A stretch of DNA of 64,000 bases from Datnioides undecimradiatus (GCA_008933995.1 WARS01000015.1:6446861-6510860); one strand, 5' to 3'. Shown: positions 35,976 through 50,249, counted from the stretch's first letter. The notes: generated from the sequence alone by a model not told the origin. Translations and numbers: made by a program.

Positions 35976-38900
35976 ACAGATCAAACAAACTGTAAACACT
36001 GCAATAACAGCCCCTTTGTTTAATATGTTCCCTTAAATTACCCTAAAGCCTTCACCTCTCATTAGCCACCACAGCCCTATATTATTACGTACTGTAGCGT
36101 AACCCAGTGATCACACAAACACACACACACAATGCAGCTGTGATGCAATGAGCACCTGTTGCATCTTATGCCCAGTGATACTATTAATTGTTAATGAGCT
36201 TCTCTGGTATTGCTGGGACACACAGTCACACAAATTGTAGCATTTGCAGTTTATCTGCAAAGTCATCTCTTGGGTCATGGTGCAGTGAAATAACAGGGAA
36301 AGCAGAAGTCATAAAGATAATGAAAGCAAAATATTTTTGGATGTTTAACCAAAACAAGTCTATAAAAATCATTATGCCCTCTGAATAACAGCTAATTTAT
36401 ACAGGGAACCTTGTCTGCAAACTAAATTTCTTTTATAGCACTATAAACGATTTATTGATTACTCACAGGTTTCATATTTAAATCAAGAGTCAAAATCCCA
36501 GTGATAATAATCATATAAAGATCATATCTAAATACATGTGGAATAAATGAAATAATAAAAAAAAATAACACTGTCATCAGACACTTAACAAAAAGACAGT
36601 TAAAACAAAAAGCCACGCTAAAAGAAGTTACACTAAACTACTAAAGGGAACTTAGGGCTTGCATAAGTACTTAAGATCATTTAGGGAGTCAGCACAAAAA
36701 GTTGGTCATCGAAAACAAAGTACTTATGCGGGCACAAGAAGCCACATCATTTCATGTGCAAATCAAGCACTTGGAGGGTTTTGTTTTATATTTTAAAAAG
36801 GAACACAAACAATCTCAATTGAAACAAATCTATTAACCATTACAAATACTTTGGCATCACATCAGTTTTGGTGAACATCAGTGTTAGTCCAACTGTTCAC
36901 TATGTGTATTTTATCTTTTACGTTATGTGTTGTAAGCTTTATTCTTTTAACTTATCAATCGTTTATACATATCTGACCCACAATATATTGATGAATTTAA
37001 CCAACGTGGAGAACTGATATCCTATCATCAATATAGACGACTAATACAGTGTAGACATCAGCTGATTCTAATTGTGTTTGGATGATCAGACTTTAAGTTT
37101 AAGTTTGAAAACTTTAAGTTATATATATTCGCACACAGCCACTGAAGTACTTAGATACTTAGATAGTTTTCTTGCAAAAGTGAATAAACCCACACCTTTG
37201 AGAAGGAGGAAAAAGGTGATACTTGCAGAACATCTAAATATCTTTTTCTTGTAGTTAGCAGAAGATGCTCCTCTATCCTCTCTCTTCGTTTTTGCTCCTG
37301 CTCACCTGTTAAGTTAACTACTAATCTCCTCTCTTGTCTTGCCTGTGCCCATTGTACAGTTGCCCCTGCAGATCTCCTTTCAGCTAGCTGCCCTACTCAG
37401 GTGAGGGATACAGTATATTGAAGGAGATTTTGCTTGTATTTGATTCCGCTCCTTTTCATAGTGGCTGAAAGCCTGGCCTCCATGCTGCCCCCCCTTCCCT
37501 CCTCCCTCCCTGTCCTGTCCAGTTCCCAGGGGACCCCCACTCTTTCCCGGGCTGGCCAGGGTGGAGCAGCCTCAGAGTGGGGCAAGTAGGGAACAGACAA
37601 GGATATCACTTACAGCCTTCCTCCCGCACACACACAGCACACAGAGCGCAGACAGTGACAGCGCACCCCCTCACTTTGCTTGTCTCCCTCCCTCAGGTGC
37701 ACATACACACAGTGGTGTTGGTGCATGCACAAACATACTTGCACATGCACCTCTTTTCCTCCTTCTTACCAATTAGAGATACATGTCAATTTGTTTCCAC
37801 CTCCCCTCTTCAGCCACTGATCCAAGAAGGAGGCTGACCACAATGGTGCTGTGGAAAGAAGCTTCTGTGCATTGAAAAGAAAGCAATTGAGATTTGATGA
37901 CTAAGAGTGAAACAGGAATTTGGATGGAGAATGGCACAAGTGCATATACAGAGCTAAAAAACTTGATGCAGAGGCAGTCACACCTGTAGAAACACACACA
38001 CACACAGATGCACACACGTGTGCACATAATCACACAGAGAATGAGGCTTGTCTCAATTTTTATGCAGCTGTATGAACTGACCAGGTATATAAGTTTAATT
38101 CCTGTTTTGTTAAGCTATGTTTAAACATTAAACAACACAGGTGTGAATTTAAGCTTTGAATATATATTATTTTCAAACTGATTACAGTTCATAAGGAAAC
38201 ACACAATATGCAAAATTTCACATTTCAGTGATGGATGTTATTAGCCATTTAAAGTTGGTAGTTTTTACTTAAGATATGTTAATGAGACGGTTTACAGAAA
38301 AGTATGGACTCTCGCCTTATTATATGGCAAATATCAACGGTAAGAAATCTGTCAAGCAGATGTCATAACATTCCGTGAATTATAGCTGTTATAGCTAAAA
38401 CTGTTACCATCCATCCCACCATCACATTAATAATGTAGCTACTTAAAACAATTATATCACAAGAGAGAATTTGGCTAAGTGCCACTTGTATATCAGTGTC
38501 CTCAGTAATCAGGGGGACCTCAGAGTCCTGAGATAAAGCCCAACCAACTGCACACAGAGGAGCGGTGTATCATGTTTTTCTCGAGTGGTCTTTTTCCACA
38601 AAACAGTAGCTGCAGGGAATATTCAGAACCAACAAGCCCCCTGCTAGATTAAAACAACAGCACACCACTTCCCACAGTGAAGGAATTGGATTAACATGAG
38701 CCTTTTCAACCAAACAGGAAATTTAACAGTGTGTCTATGGACCCAAACCCTTGCAGAGTGGAAGCTCAAATACCTCCACTCAAGTTTTCTCTAGGGGCTC
38801 CTTTCAAAGTTGAATTACAACTGCTAACTCTAAATTTTCTTTAGATGGTCTTAACTTTATCCATTTCTAAGTATATTTGTTGTCTGTTGGTTGATAATGC

Positions 38901-41515
38901 CTGCAGGGCATCTTTAAGAGCAAAGCTCTTACAGAAACACAAGATCCCAGCAGGATAACACAGCTAATATAGCTGGACATTTCCTACTGCTGTAACGGAT
39001 TAGCAAGCCTCTCTGCAGGGTAACACAAACACATAAACAATACTTGTTTGACTGACTGTGAGATGGGGCTCATATTCCACCTGTTAACTCACTGTTTTCC
39101 TTTGCGTTGACACTTAGTCAGTGTCAGTGAAATGCATAAATATTAGGTTGTGTTTGTTTGTTTTAAAATAAAAATGTTTCCTTTAAATTTTGTTAGTATT
39201 TGTAAGAGCCCTAAAATGTAATCTCTACAATATAAAACATAAAATATTGAATAAATTATCCTGTGGAGTGAAAGGTACAAGAAAGAAAAAAATAGAAAAT
39301 CCATTTCGGTTACAAGTGTGAGAAATTTGCAGCGCTCATTGACTGTTTGTTTGTAGCTGATTTGGCCATCCTTATCTTCCTCCTCCTCCCAGATTAGTGC
39401 TGCAGTCTGACTGTTTTCACACCACTAAGGCCAATCCACATCCTCTTCATCCGAGGGAGGTGGGGAGGACTCCCTTGGAGATCAGTGACGCCTCACTGAC
39501 CACATCAATCAATCATTCTCCCTCTGACTACCTCTCTCCTGCTCCCTTTTGTCTCTCTCTGTATGTCCCTGTCTCCATATCTCTCTGTCTCGCCTACACG
39601 ACTTTAATATCTGTCTCATCCTTCTTTCCCACACACTACATGAGAACTACTTATCATAAAAAGAGCAATTCATAGACAGGGCCTGTCTTGAAAGGTGTTT
39701 TGGCTGGTGAATTCTAACCATTAACAAGTGGCTATTGTAGTTTTAATAGATAACCATCATGAATAAATCATATTTCTAAGAAAGTGGGATGCCAATTCCC
39801 TGGTCCCTCACATAATCATATCCTGCAGAAATCATTGTATTTTTTCTTTCAGGTGAATCTTTCCCCACAGAAAGAAATTTTCTTAAGGCACCACGTGTCA
39901 ACCTAAAGCAGCCATACATCCTGCAGTCTTCCAGAAACATTTGATACTTGTCTTCATAATGGGGTCAGCTACGCAAAATCGGTAAGAGAGGAGAAGCTAC
40001 AATAGAGATCGGTTGAGCTTGCGTTCTCTGAGTAAGCAAAGGGTTTTTGTTCCTGCAGTGCCCTCATGGGAGGTCATGTACCTGTGACACAAAATGCAGG
40101 ACACATATGTGTATCCCATGCATTGTGATAATAATATGGGCCTCTTCAGTGCGTCTGTGCAATCCTAGAACTGGTTCAGGCAAAAATCACTGTGGACACT
40201 CACGCTATCTTTTGTTACTGTGACAAATCCAATGAAAATACCACAACCAACAATGAATTGATCCAGTTTATAAGTATTGTCTGCACAGCATGATCCTGAT
40301 AAAGCTTATTTCTCTGTGTTACTGAGCTCCATTGTTTTTGAAAAAACACATTTAACCAGGGAAATGAGCCAAACACTTGCACAGGGTGTTATGTCCCTTC
40401 ATGAGTTGGGCACTGTAGTTTAATTTGAGTCTGTCCCACGCCTGCATGTAGCAATATATGCAATATATAGAAAAATGAACAATTTACTCCACTTCAAGTA
40501 AAATTCACCACAATGCCCAGCTGTTTTAGGAAATGAGTTTGCCTTTATAAAAATCAGTCTATATATTTGTTTTTCTTTTGTACTAGTTGCATTAATGTGG
40601 ACTATCTATAGCTTTATCCTTTAATAACTTTGTTTTTGTTTATATATATAAGTGATTGTTAGTTCAGATATGAAAGGAGTTACAGAATTCACAATGATAA
40701 AGCAGCTGTCTTTCGCCCATTTCTTCTTTTGGCCGCACACCCATTTCTACTATTCCTACTGTTGTTGTCCTGCCGGCTCTCTTACCTACCTGTATCCCTA
40801 CAAACCTGTCATAGTGTATCTCACCTGTCTGTCTGCATACCAACCTGTCTGCTACTCAGTGTGCCTTTTTACCTCTCAGTCTGTATGTCTGCCAGCTAGG
40901 AAAGGTCAGTACTAAATGGGCTGAGTGTAAACAATGCCCTTGATACCCAGGACAGGGACAGTCAGTGTCCCACAGCGGACATCCTGCACAGCCGCATGTG
41001 ATGTGTGTCCAGGGCTCCCTATTCAGCTTTGCTCTTTCCCTCTTCCTCCCCTCTGCACTTGCTGCATCTGTTTCTGTTTTGCCGCCCTTTTTTAGTCCTC
41101 TCCTCCTTTTTTTGTTCCACTTTTGGCCACCTCTCACTTTTTTTCCCCCAATACACTGCTTTCTCCCTCTACCCTCCATCTCAGTGTCCGTGCTTCCCTA
41201 CCTTCCTTTCCTCCCCACCTCTCTCCCCATCAGTCCCCATCAGGAGGAACCTAATAGGAAATCAAAGTTTCTGGTGGAAGAATGGAGTGGGGCTTAGCAT
41301 TACCGTCCCCTGGGTCCTCCCTGCTGAAAGAGGAGTGCAAAAAAGACTATACTGGCACTGTGGAGGGGAAGGTTAATGCAGCAGATAGTCTTTCCCTTGC
41401 TCTCTTTCTGTGTCTCTTTATCCATTCTTCTTTTTCTCTCAGACGCACACTCTCTCTATCACTGCTTTTTCTAGCTCTTTCGCTCTTTTCCCGTCTTGCT
41501 GCCTTTCAGTCTTGC

Positions 41516-41516
<1 letters not shown>

Positions 41517-41552
<36 letters not shown>
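41517..41552. repeat. (CA)n microsatellite
   Basis: About 17 CA units in the atoh1-smarcad1 interval. It is oriented opposite to the GT run 160 bp downstream, so the pair could form a foldback. Confidence 0.95.
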
Positions 41553-41553
<1 letters not shown>

Positions 41554-41705
41554 CGCACATGCACTCTTTTTTCGTCTCAAAGACTGAATAGCAGAGCAGG
41601 TGAACTCAGCTGCCCCTGGCCGGATTTTGTTTGCTGAGGTCGGATTTGAAGACCGCCGCTGCACTATCCCTCCTTTGGGATGTGGTGTGTATAGTGTGGA
41701 ATGGA

Positions 41706-41707
<2 letters not shown>

Positions 41708-41758
<51 letters not shown>
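41708..41758. repeat. (GT)n microsatellite
   Basis: About 25 GT units, complementary to the CA run at 41517-41552. Confidence 0.95.
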
Positions 41759-41761
<3 letters not shown>

Positions 41762-44700
41762 CACCCGCAGCCTGCCATGGCACGCACCCCTGCCCTTCAA
41801 AGCACTGCCTATGTGTAGCAATTGACTCCATGGCCCCTTTGAGCTCAGGTACTGCCGCCTTGTCAAGCATGTCAAGAAGCATTTACAAAGGCTGTCCCTG
41901 TGCTTTGCTACACATGGAATGATGATTCCCATTTAGTAGATAATTGAATATAAATCAGCACCACGCAAACAAACCAATGCATCTCAAAAAAGTATCTAAC
42001 TTTTCAGCAGTTCAAAGTGTCAGGTAGAGACTGCTTCAGAGGTCTTTATAATGATAATTTTTTTGTTAGAGTAGACTAGACCAGAATGCATACTGAAAGC
42101 AAATTTATTAAATAATGATAAAACAGCGCGTCATTTCCATTTTTAATAATTTTACTGGATGCATTTCTCCTTCCCCTAACCAACATGAGATGCATGCATG
42201 ACCTAGAGTTTAAGATGCTGCTCACAATATCTCTTGTTCCAATGCAGCTGGAAATATTTGTTTTGTATTTCTTTCTGTTTACCTTCTATAACAATAAAAC
42301 GACCCAGTAAAAATCATTTAAAACTGGAAAAAAAATATAAAAGTTGAGAAGACTGCTGCTTTTCTTTGAGGAGAAAAGGTTTAGATTGTGTAGGCACTAG
42401 TGTGTTTGTCTGAGTATATGGCCTTGCATCAATAGACTGGCAGAAAGTGCCATGTAAAAGTGAGGGCTAAGCCTAGAATTAGCCCTGTATTAGCTGTCAA
42501 GCATCAGCCTACCCTCGGCTGAGCAGTCCAGATCCTGCTGTGTTAAGCTGCTTAAACACTCAGAGGTGGAAAAGATTAAACGGTGTGAGTGCCTCAGGGT
42601 ACGAGGTAGCATTGGAGAAGAGGGCAGGGGAGACAGCAGTATGGATCAGGGTGGGGCACAGGAGCCAGAGCAGGAGGGGTCAGCAAAAAAATAAGAGATA
42701 TGTCACTTAGAAAGAAAACCGTGAAGAGAGAAGAAGGCTCAGAGACCACAATGTAAGGGAAGAGATCATGCTGTAGTTGAACAGTTCTCCAGAAAACAAA
42801 TTCCAACCACCAAAGTTTCCTCCTCATCTCTGGTCCCTTCATCTCTCTCCTCTGCTACCTCTTCACCCCTCCCCTCACGCCTACACACCACCCACCTGCC
42901 CTCTGTACTCCCCCACAGAAGAGTTCGGATTCTTGGAAGGTGTTGGGTGTCTACAGTGTCACAACTAAACAAAACCATTTGAAAACAAAGTGGGCCGGTG
43001 AATGTGCCGGCGCAATCCGACCCCTCTCCCTTTGTGGCCACAGAGAAAAACGGCCTCTCAGAATCAAGGGGATGGAGGGCGGGCAGGGGGAGGCACACCA
43101 TTTCAATCCACAGGTTATCCCCCTATCCACCCACCCAGGCCCGCTTTTACCACCGCCTCCTCTCCACCCCACGCACACCCACACTTTTAAGTGCACCCTT
43201 CAAAGGTGAACATGCTATCTGAAACAGAGCTGTCTGTGTTACAGTACCTCCAAGAACAAGATACCCCATCTCTTTTCCTCTCCCTTATTTCTTTCGCTTT
43301 TAAGCCACTTTCATTGGCTCCTCTCCCACTTTGAATTGGAAACAATGTCATTTTATGTTAATAACCTGATATCAACGGGCAACAGTGGAGAAATGTTGAG
43401 TGAGAATTGGTTGATATCAAAATACACAGTTGGACTGGACTTAAAATTCAAGACTGTGTTGAACTTTTAGACGTGAATGACGTAGAATTTAACAAATGTC
43501 AGATGTGACAGTTTGACAAGTAAATTGTGGGACAGAAAGAGTAGGATTAAAATAAATGCCTCATAGAAAGGTTGTGACTAAGTGACCACATGTAACAAAG
43601 TGATGATGAGGTTTTGAGTCATTCCTCCACTCTCTATGTAACACAAGAACCCTCAAAGGTCAAAAATAGAGGTGATTACTCATAGTCATGTGCCTAAACA
43701 ATGCATGTAATGTTTGCATAAATGTCAGTGGTGTTCTGTGCTAAAGCTGCAGAGAGCTACAACAGCAAGATGAACATTATTAAATAAACTGTTTTAGTAG
43801 TAACCACACAGTTCTGTGGGCAAAGCATTTTTAGTTTTATTGTGTGTAAATTTTAATATTTGTCACACTGTTAAGTCATATGCATACATGCACCACCCAT
43901 CATTGAAATACTTAGTTGAGTTTTTTTTTATTTTTAATCTGTGAGCAGCACAAAGACGTACACAGGTCATCTGTCTTGTTGTCTTCGCTGCTGATTATGG
44001 GAAAGTAATGCCCCCTGTTTGTGTGTGTGTGTCCATGTCAGTGTGATGAACTGTCTGTCAATCATAGTCAGAGTTAATTATTTTGTCGCCCCGCTGGGTG
44101 TGAGTGTGTGTCAGGAACTCTGACCCGGAGACCCAGGGTTGGGTCACAAACACACACAGACACACATTCTTCCCCCAGCGAGTATAGACGTCCACAGGAT
44201 GGTCCATTGGCCACCTGACCACTTTACTGAGCAGGACGTGTAACAATAATAAAATGGAGAATATAAGAATAATTATAAGAATATTTTTCCTTTTATTATC
44301 TCAACATGTGTTTGTACCTGCACTGAACAGTATGTGGAGATATTTAGTAGTGATTACAAGAGCAATAATAATTAATGAGCACACTCTGTATTTCTAGAGA
44401 GAAACGTTTCATTTTAATGTACGTTTATATGTATAAGAGAGAGTTAAAGTATGAGAGTTTAGAGAGAATTAAATGATGTCTGTGGGGGTTTTTTTGTGCG
44501 TGTGTGGGACAAACAGAGTGACAACTGGAGGCGGAGACGTTCGAGACCCCTGGGAGATCAAGTAATCCTGCAGGCAGCACAATGGACACCCCAGGCTAGG
44601 GTCCTTTCTGACAGTCCCACTGCAGGGGACAGAAAATAACACAGCGTAACACGCCGCCATGTTTCAGTGGCTGGTAAAGTCAGTCTGTGCGTCTGCCTGA

Positions 44701-45649
44701 CATACAGGTGATACTATTCATACTCTGAAGCATTAAGGAGCTGAGATTGAGAATATTTATGACAGATTAATCTTTTCGGATTATCAAATTAAGGGATGCT
44801 TTTAAGAATAACAGGTTTCTTCAATTTGCAAAACAACTGTAGTCCATTAAACAAATGATGTGCATGTGATGCATCATTCTTGAGGCAGAATGAACACTGT
44901 ACCCACCAAGATAAATAATCCCAGTATAAATTATATTATATTCAGCTTTATAGTTTACAATACATGTTGAAGTTTTCTGGTCTTGGATGTTCTTTTGTCC
45001 TTAATTGTCCTTTAGTCGTTATGTGTAAACACATAATGAAAACAGCAAGTACAGGAGATCTCTTCACCTACAGTGACCAGATGTTCTCACAGTCCAGGTG
45101 GTGCTCTGTGCATGGTTTACATAGTCTACAGATGTTTTCTTACTTAAAATGGAAATTATACATGTAATACTTTTGTTTTTTTATAGCTTCATTCAAAATA
45201 GTCTCAGTATTCCTCACTGTGTTTACTGCCATGTTTCCTTCAATGGCTGGTTATCTCTTCCAGAACAACGCAGCAGCAGAGTCTTTGTCTCCTGAAAAGT
45301 GTTTATTGTACACTGACCCCACTGACCAACATCAGTTATCTAAGCCAAGTAATCATCACCAAGCCACGAGGCTTGAACAAATCTTACCACTATGATCCAA
45401 TAGACGCTGCTTCTGTGAATAAACAATAACAGAAAGCTCTCATTTTAATCACATCTCCACCAAAAGCCCTGCTCTTCATTTTCCCACAGGAGAGAAATGA
45501 AAGCTTGTACAATAACCAGCACCTACATGTGTCTCGCTCCATAAACTCCACCTCACACAGCAAGCTAAATTGATGGAGAGTAACCCAAGAATGAAAATTA
45601 AAACACTGTCACCTTGTTTTTGAAGATGAAAGATACCGAGTAAAAGAAA

Positions 45650-45860
45650 AGTGAGCGGGCCGTTATTAGATTAGCAGCTGACACAATCGCATCTGCGCAG
45701 ATTTGCCTCTGTGCTGTAAATGTGATTGTGGGCAATAACATGTCGATTAAGGGGCCGTGGCTGGACTGTTGGGGGCTTTGTGTGAGTCTGCAGAGGAGGT
45801 GATTAGATTAGAGAGGGCCGGAGTGGGAAGCCTGAGGGAGTGGGAGTGAATACTGATGAG
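45650..45860. promoter_or_regulatory. candidate enhancer with repeated GATTA sites
   Basis: Unique, non-repetitive block with four GATTA cores (45669, 45745, 45801 and 45806), the OTX/PITX-type homeodomain site, plus an E-box CAGCTG at 45675-45680. No open frame. Regulatory role inferred from motif density. Confidence 0.35.
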
Positions 45861-46424
45861 GAGGTCCAGAAGTAACCGCTCAAAAAGTAACACTTTCTTG
45901 CACAGGCTGTATTGGTTTTGTTTCAGTCATCAGAAGGCCCGGGGAACGATGTCATGACTTGTGTTGTTGTTTTTGGGGGTTTTTTTGGTTTTGTCTAATT
46001 AAGGCTAGGCGTAATGGGAAGGTGACAATGACTAAATCATAGTTTCCAATAGTCACGACGAGAGAGGGAGCTTGTCATTGCAAACATAAATTTGACAGTT
46101 GCTATTTGAGGGAGGGGGTTGAGCGAATAGTCAGCAGGACAGTTTTCAGTTAAAAACCATGGCATTATTAGCAGACATCAATATTTCCTCTGGCAGTCAT
46201 GAAATACGTCAACCTTTCTTTCTACATGGATTACCTGTTTTCACCTCGTGTTACTTCTTCTCTTCTCCACCTCTCGATCTCCTTTCTCCATCTGTCTCCC
46301 CCCAGACGACCAAGAAAAGGCCTCTCTGATTTCCACCTGACAAATTGTCTTATCGGTCCGTGAGCCGATTGGGGGGAATGAAAACATGACCTTTCTCAGG
46401 CGGGGTCTCTAACAGAGAACTCCG

Positions 46425-46644
46425 GGTACACTGATCAGGACTGATAAAAGCTCAAGGAAGAGGATACTGCACGCTCACACAGAGACTTATCTACAGGTAC
46501 ACTGATCAGCTATGATAAAGCCATGGGAGGATAAGGGAGAGCAGTGGAGTGGCAAACAAGCACCATTAAGGTTATTCTATTCATACTTTGAGAGACACAG
46601 AGACAGAGCGGGGTAGGCAGTTAAGTGGCTAACAAGACCCATTA
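46425..46644. repeat. two pairs of short direct repeats (GATA-rich block)
   Basis: GGTACACTGATCAG occurs at 46425-46438 and 46496-46509, each followed by a TGATAAA motif. Then AGTGGCAAACAAGCACCATTA (46548-46568) recurs with three changes at 46624-46644. Spacings of 71 and 76 bp suggest an old tandem duplication. Confidence 0.7.
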
Positions 46645-47020
46645 GTACTACTCAGACTTTCAGAGTGATGGTTGGCAGACAGACTGACTGACTGACTGGC
46701 TTGCTGATTGACAGGAGTAGATGGGCCTGAAAGGAAGGGGGGTGGAAAAAAAGGAAAACAAGGCAAGAGAGAGAATAACTCTACAAAACCACTTAATCAG
46801 CGCGTTAGTTAACTAACAAGCAAAAAAGCTTTTATAAATAAACACACAAATACAGAAGTTTGAGGAAAGAACCAGTTTTAGTTGAAAAACTAAACACTAA
46901 GCACAAAGAGTCCATCTCAATAAGCTTTAAAAACTTGTTTTTGTTAATTCTAAGAAGATAATTAAGATCCAGAAAGTTGGGTTTGAGTCACATGTCGATG
47001 AGTTTGAAGGCTTATCAGAT

Positions 47021-47180
47021 GCAGTGCCAACAAAGCATTGGCTGAACAACGTTCTGTAAGGCAGCCTGGGGATCGGTCATTGTCCGCCTGTCTTTCTGCA
47101 CGTCTCCTTCTGTTTAATTAAAATGCTGTGATAATGTGACAGACCCAACGAAGCTGACTGCAGCCCCTGATTCCTGCTGC
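47021..47180. repeat. triplicated element, copy 1
   Basis: Begins GCAGTGCCAACAAAGC and includes GTTCTGTAAGGCAGCC, TGTTTAATTAAAA and GTGACAGACCCAACGAAG. It matches copy 2 (starting 49844) over about 155 bp with roughly a dozen differences, counted by eye. The following sequence (CAAACTCAAACTTTTA near 47211) is also shared with the flank of copy 2. Confidence 0.9.
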
Positions 47181-48349
47181 CAGAGGGAAAAAAACAGAAC
47201 AGTCTTGAGGCAAACTCAAACTTTTATTCTTTTCAGTTTGATTGTAATAATATTAATACAAAATCGCAGATGCACAAATCAAGTACATCTGTGAAGCAAC
47301 TTTTTCATCTTATTAACATTATATGCTCACCTTGCAATGCACTGCCACATTTTTGCAAGAGCTCTCTGTGCTTGCACCGAAATGAAAGAGTTGGACCTGT
47401 GCTTTTACTGATCTGAACCCAGCCAAGGTGTGTCTCATTTTCTGAACACGTATCTGTCACAAACAAAATGAATGCTCATATACATATACCTCACTTGCAA
47501 AATCACATTGGTTACATCCCAGCACAAATAACTGACAATATCATTAGTAAAAATCAAATCTATATGGGAAGCAAAAATAACGAGCAACATTAAAAGTAAG
47601 AAATGCTCAAGATTAAAAGGGTGAAGGTGTTTGGTGAAGGAGAAAGGCAGGTGTAGTTGGTGGAGGGAAGAAAGAGAAGGATCAGCAGAGGGAGGAGAGT
47701 GCATGGGGATACAGTGCAAAGGGCTGGCTAACCTTTCAGATCCGTCCCATTGTCCCACATTAAAAGCATCAGCATCCATTGTGAGAGAGCAGGGGGCAAG
47801 GTCTCCCTGCGAGTGGAGGGAAGTTAGACGAAGTAGAGAGAGCTAGAAAAAAAAGAAAACGACAGAAAGTTGAAACAAAGTTAGGGGATGTGACCGGAGC
47901 AGACAGTGAGTGGAAACAAAAAGTACGATGGGGAGAAAGAGTGAAAAAAAGAGGGGGTGAAGGTAAAACAAGTTGGGGTGTGTGCGCAAGATAAACGGCC
48001 CCTCCTCTTTACCTCACGCTTGGCTGCTCCTGGACGAGGAGAGAAGGAGAGAGAGAAAGGGGATGGGGGAAGAATAGAGGGTCAAACTAGACAGTGGGGG
48101 CTTTGTGGGCACTTATCAGAGACTGATGGCAAGGCAGTGGACCCAGCGAGGGGGGACAGTGAATAGAAAGGGATGTAGGTGTGTGTGTATGTGTGTTTCT
48201 GCGTGTGCTCGTTAGGTTAAGGATGTGGAAGAGGATGAGGAATGAAAGAATGGAGGGGTGATGCAAAAAGAGATGGCACAAAAAGCTGTGAAGAGCAAAA
48301 AGTGGTAAAAGAGAAACACAACAAGCAGCGACAGAGATCACTTTACCAA

Positions 48350-48367
48350 CCTGAAGGCGCCTTCAGG
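48350..48367. repeat. perfect 18-bp palindrome
   Basis: CCTGAAGGCGCCTTCAGG is its own reverse complement, with no spacer, in a purine-rich stretch of the intergenic interval. Confidence 0.95.
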
Positions 48368-49843
48368 AAAGACTAAGGAGTGGAGGGAGAGAGAGGGAAG
48401 GAGGGACCACAGGGACACCAACAAAGAGTGAGAAGGTCAAGGAGAGGTATATGATATGGAGAGAGAGAAAATGGAAAGCGGAGGTAGGAAAGGACCGAGA
48501 AGATTGAGTTACACAGCAGAAGTCCAGTGTCATCAAAGGTGGTGTTTCACAACGGAGAGAGTGACTTTGCTATGAATGTCTGAGAAATCAGGATTTGTGG
48601 TAGAAAATGTGTCGGGACACTGACAGAAAAGTTGTTTTTTTATTGTTGTTGGCGCTCACTTTCTAACTCCATCTCTCTCCTTCCTTTCCCACTTCCACAC
48701 ACACGCACAGACACACAAACACACTCAGTCAGCGGCAGCTCCCAGCTCCCTGTGGTGCGCCCGCTGAGAGGGGTCATGTCAGACATCAACTCCCGTCGCG
48801 TCAGCTCTTTTTCTCCCACAATTCAACACAGCTGAGGCTGTCACCACGCTAACCTCCCTTCCCCCCAAAAAAGGCCCAGACACTGGCCCCTAACACTCAC
48901 AGCGATACGCACATATTTATGATATACACACATAAGACACACACGCACACACACTCATTCACACGCCTTATCAAATACACACATTTAGATGCAGCAGTGT
49001 CCCAGAGGAGACGGACCCCCAAGTGGTATCCACCAGCAGGGTTCCTGATCCTGTGCTGACATTCCCATCTCAGTCGTCTCAACCTCCCTGTCAGTTCACA
49101 GAATAGAGAGACCAGGACACACACACACACACACACGATGTCACAGTTGTCTCAGTTCGTCTGCCAGCTAAAAGAAAGGCTTAACGAGTTTTTCTCTTCT
49201 CTTCCTGTCCAGCAGCTCTCTCCTCCTCTCTTCAGATATGGTAATTTTGTTAATGAGCTCAAAACTTTGCTGCGCGTCCCTAAGTATCTGTATATGCAAC
49301 CGAATGTGACCTATGAATGTTCCAATATTGGAAAGTCTCTCAAAAAAGACAGTCAGAAACACAACATTGTAAGGCCACAAGAAAAACTTTTCAACTTTAT
49401 ATTAGGCTGGTTAGGCTACACCCAATGCAGTGATCACAGCCAAATGTTATAGTGTGTTTGCCTGTGCTTCAGATTCGATTGTAAAACTCTACAAATAAAA
49501 TGTAATTACATTCACAGGTAAAATTGAAAGTGGCCATTTGTATGTCAGAGATGACATGCTTGTGGACATGGAACAACAGTGGAAAACACTAAAGCAACTA
49601 AAGGGAATATGGGCGTTTTTTAGTTGGAATGGATCACGCTTTGAGCAGGACTACACTGAGTGATCAAGATAGGAGGCCCACTGCTAAGCACTGTTAACTA
49701 TTTTGTCTTCCGAGTCGTATCAGTCCCTGACCAAGGAGAATAATGAATCATAATGCTCACAATATTATACGTCTAGGTGACAGAGACATAATTGGCATCA
49801 TTTGATTCAAACAATCATAGACAGGGGGACAATGCAAAGGCAT

Positions 49844-50003
49844 GCAGTGCCAACAAAGCGTCGGCTGAACAACGTTCTGTAAGGCAGCCTGGGGATTGGT
49901 CATTGTCCGCCTGTCTTTCTGCACGTCTCCTTCTGTTTAATTAAAACACTGTGATAATGTGACAGACCCAACGAAGTTGACCGCAGCCACAAATTCATGC
50001 TGG
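49844..50003. repeat. triplicated element, copy 2
   Basis: Same orientation as copy 1, 2.82 kb downstream. The central part from GTTCTGTAAGGCAGCC to GTTTAATTAAAA is nearly identical to copy 1. The upstream flank AGGGGGACAATGCAAAGG resembles the flank of copy 3. The shared trailing motif CAAACTCAAACTTT lies near 50073, further off than in copy 1, so insertions or deletions have occurred between. Confidence 0.9.
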
Positions 50004-50249
50004 CACAGAAAAGAGTCAAAAACAGAGGGTAACATTTAGTTGTGCCACACTTTTCAATGTGTGGTACAATGGCAAACTCAAACTTTAAATCTTTTTAGTG
50101 TGATTGCAAATAATATGTAATATGTAATCTGTAATCATAGCCAAGTACACTATCAGTTTACAGCATCAAAACATGAATGCATGAATGAAAACCAGGATGT
50201 CAATTTTATAACATAAATGAAATTAACATTGTTTGATTAAGGGTTTGCA

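Noticed and set aside
41506..41932. Cluster of overlapping frames on both strands
   Set aside because: Caused by the CA and GT microsatellites, read as His-Thr and Cys-Val runs.
49138..49452. 104-codon + strand frame
   Set aside because: Starts inside a CA-repeat edge, has no homologue known to me, no splice signals and no coding-like codon bias.
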